This document shows positions 5,902 to 6,870 of a stretch of DNA of 6,870 nucleotides, one piece after another. The notes beneath the pieces were generated by a model. The model worked only from the letters and a program-made list of their open reading frames with translations. It made no database searches and was not told where the DNA came from. Each line of letters opens with the position of its first letter. The stretch's first letter is position 1. The DNA comes from Saprospiraceae bacterium (GTDB lineage Bacteria > Bacteroidota > Bacteroidia > Chitinophagales > Saprospiraceae): positions 1 to 6,870 of the forward strand of contig JAHDII010000177.1 in assembly GCA_020630895.1 (NCBI GenBank). Reading direction: 5' to 3'. The position numbers were made by a program, and so were the translations under genes.

Positions 5902-6870
5902 TTATTGTTGAGTTAAAACTCTATTGGTTTCTTCTACATTCTTATTGAATAAAACTCTACCTGGAGTTTGACTATTTATTTTTTCATTTTCAATAATAAG
6001 GCTTCCGTTCACCCATAAATGAATTACTCCAGAAGAAAGTTCTCTTGGCGATATATAAGTAGCATTGGCTTTTAATTGATTGGGATCGATAAGGACTAAA
6101 TCGGCGAAATAATCATTTTCTATCAATCCTCTTTTTTCTATTTTAAAAAATTGAGCAGGTAAATAAGTAATCTTATGAATGGCTTCTTCCCAACGCAACA
6201 TTTTATGATTCATAACATAGTATTCTAAAAATTGGGTAAATGCTCCAAATGACCTAGGATGCGGCTGACCAATACTTTTAGGAGCATTTACGGGATAACT
6301 CCAAGAATCTGTACAAATCATTGAATGTGGCCACATTACTGCTGCATCTATATCGTCTTGACTAATACAATGATAAACTACCCAAGTTTCCGTACTTGCT
6401 TTTAAAATTTGAGCAATGGCTTCTGCTTCACTAATTTTATGTTCTTTGGCAACTTCAGAAACCGTTTTATTATAGTATAATTCCAATTCATCTGAAATGA
6501 TAAGCATATTAGATAAAGTATAATCTTTTTGTTTTATCCAATCAGCAATTGCTTGAATGTTTTTATCATTTTCTAGCTTTTCAGGAATAGCTTCTATGCC
6601 CTCTTGCAATAATTTTTTAGGAATAAATGCACGTAATTTAGTTGAAACGGCAGTATAAGGATATACATCACAAACTGCTTTTAAATCATTATTTTTATTA
6701 TAATTTTCGATTTGTTTCAAAACTTTTGGCATTTTTCCCCAATTTTCTTTTTCTGCCGTTTTGATATGGCTTATTAAAACTGGAATATTAGCTTGAGTTC
6801 CTATATTTAGTGCTTCTTTTATGGCTTCTTCTACATTATCTCTTTCGTTGCGAATATGTGATGCATAAAC
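5902..6870 (-). CDS. N-acyl-D-amino-acid deacylase (D-aminoacylase) family, 5' part beyond window
   Basis: The frame is open to the right edge, giving 322 visible residues. The ATG at 6732 is internal, since 46 conserved residues precede it. The family belongs to the amidohydrolase superfamily and hydrolyses N-acyl-D-amino acids at a zinc site. Visible landmarks (numbered from the first visible residue) are YASHIRNE with His5 and VLISHIKTA with His35, whose 30-residue spacing matches the metal ligands His220 and His250 of Alcaligenes D-aminoacylase. CDVYPYTA is at 67-74 and MICTDSW has Asp188, the likely catalytic aspartate. HPRSFGAF, LPAQFFKIEKRGLI, ADLVLIDP and PGRVLF complete the C-terminal family pattern. 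The distance from His35 to Asp188 is longer than in the Alcaligenes enzyme, suggesting an insertion. The missing part should hold the first metal-binding histidines. It appears to be the upstream gene of the visible operon; substrate and chirality are unproven. Confidence 0.9.
   Translation of the reverse strand, partial: VYASHIRNERDNVEEAIKEALNIGTQANIPVLISHIKTAEKENWGKMPKVLKQIENYNKNNDLKAVCDVYPYTAVSTKLRAFIPKKLLQEGIEAIPEKLENDKNIQAIADWIKQKDYTLSNMLIISDELELYYNKTVSEVAKEHKISEAEAIAQILKASTETWVVYHCISQDDIDAAVMWPHSMICTDSWSYPVNAPKSIGQPHPRSFGAFTQFLEYYVMNHKMLRWEEAIHKITYLPAQFFKIEKRGLIENDYFADLVLIDPNQLKANATYISPRELSSGVIHLWVNGSLIIENEKINSQTPGRVLFNKNVEETNRVLTQQ

Noticed and set aside
6730..6732. ATG as the start of the deacylase gene
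   Set aside because: The frame stays open to 6870, and the upstream residues contain YASHIRNE and VLISHIKTA, which are core metal-site motifs of the family.

Overview
The window looks like chromosomal DNA from a low-GC member of the Bacteroidota. This is inferred from strong AT bias, absence of Shine-Dalgarno-like purine tracts before the starts, a TlpA-type thioredoxin lipoprotein with a Bacteroidota-style N-terminal half, and a 175-residue protein of a kind I associate with that phylum. No genus is claimed. All six genes lie on the minus strand, so the order of transcription runs from high to low coordinates.

Region 6870 to 4593 holds a compact run of three genes. These are an N-acyl-D-amino-acid deacylase (its 5' end lies outside the window), a phosphinothricin-acetyltransferase-like GNAT enzyme, and a cysteine-dioxygenase-family cupin enzyme. 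The gaps are only 32 and 35 bases, which suggests one operon for amino-acid or thiol-amino-acid turnover. A 160-base intergenic region follows, dense in inverted repeats, and probably holds the end of that operon and the promoter of the next.

Region 4432 to 2562 holds two genes five bases apart. The first is a 175-residue protein with an SH3/Tudor-like N-terminus and a conserved-looking helical C-terminus. The second is a predicted lipoprotein with a C-terminal thioredoxin domain (WCPNC).

Region 2464 to 1 is the most striking part. It is one uninterrupted reading frame of at least 821 codons that starts in the window and runs off its left edge. Translated by eye, it reads as an N-terminal TIR-like domain with a candidate catalytic glutamate, a helical extension, a long acidic linker, about six TPR repeats, a second acidic linker, and the Rossmann half of a short-chain dehydrogenase/reductase (TGATSGIG and NNAG motifs). 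A domain that in other proteins can cleave NAD+ is therefore joined through a TPR scaffold to an NAD(P)-dependent oxidoreductase. No known defence partner gene is visible beside it, so a role in immunity or signalling is only a hypothesis.

No RNA genes, CRISPR arrays, insertion sequences or integration sites were seen.
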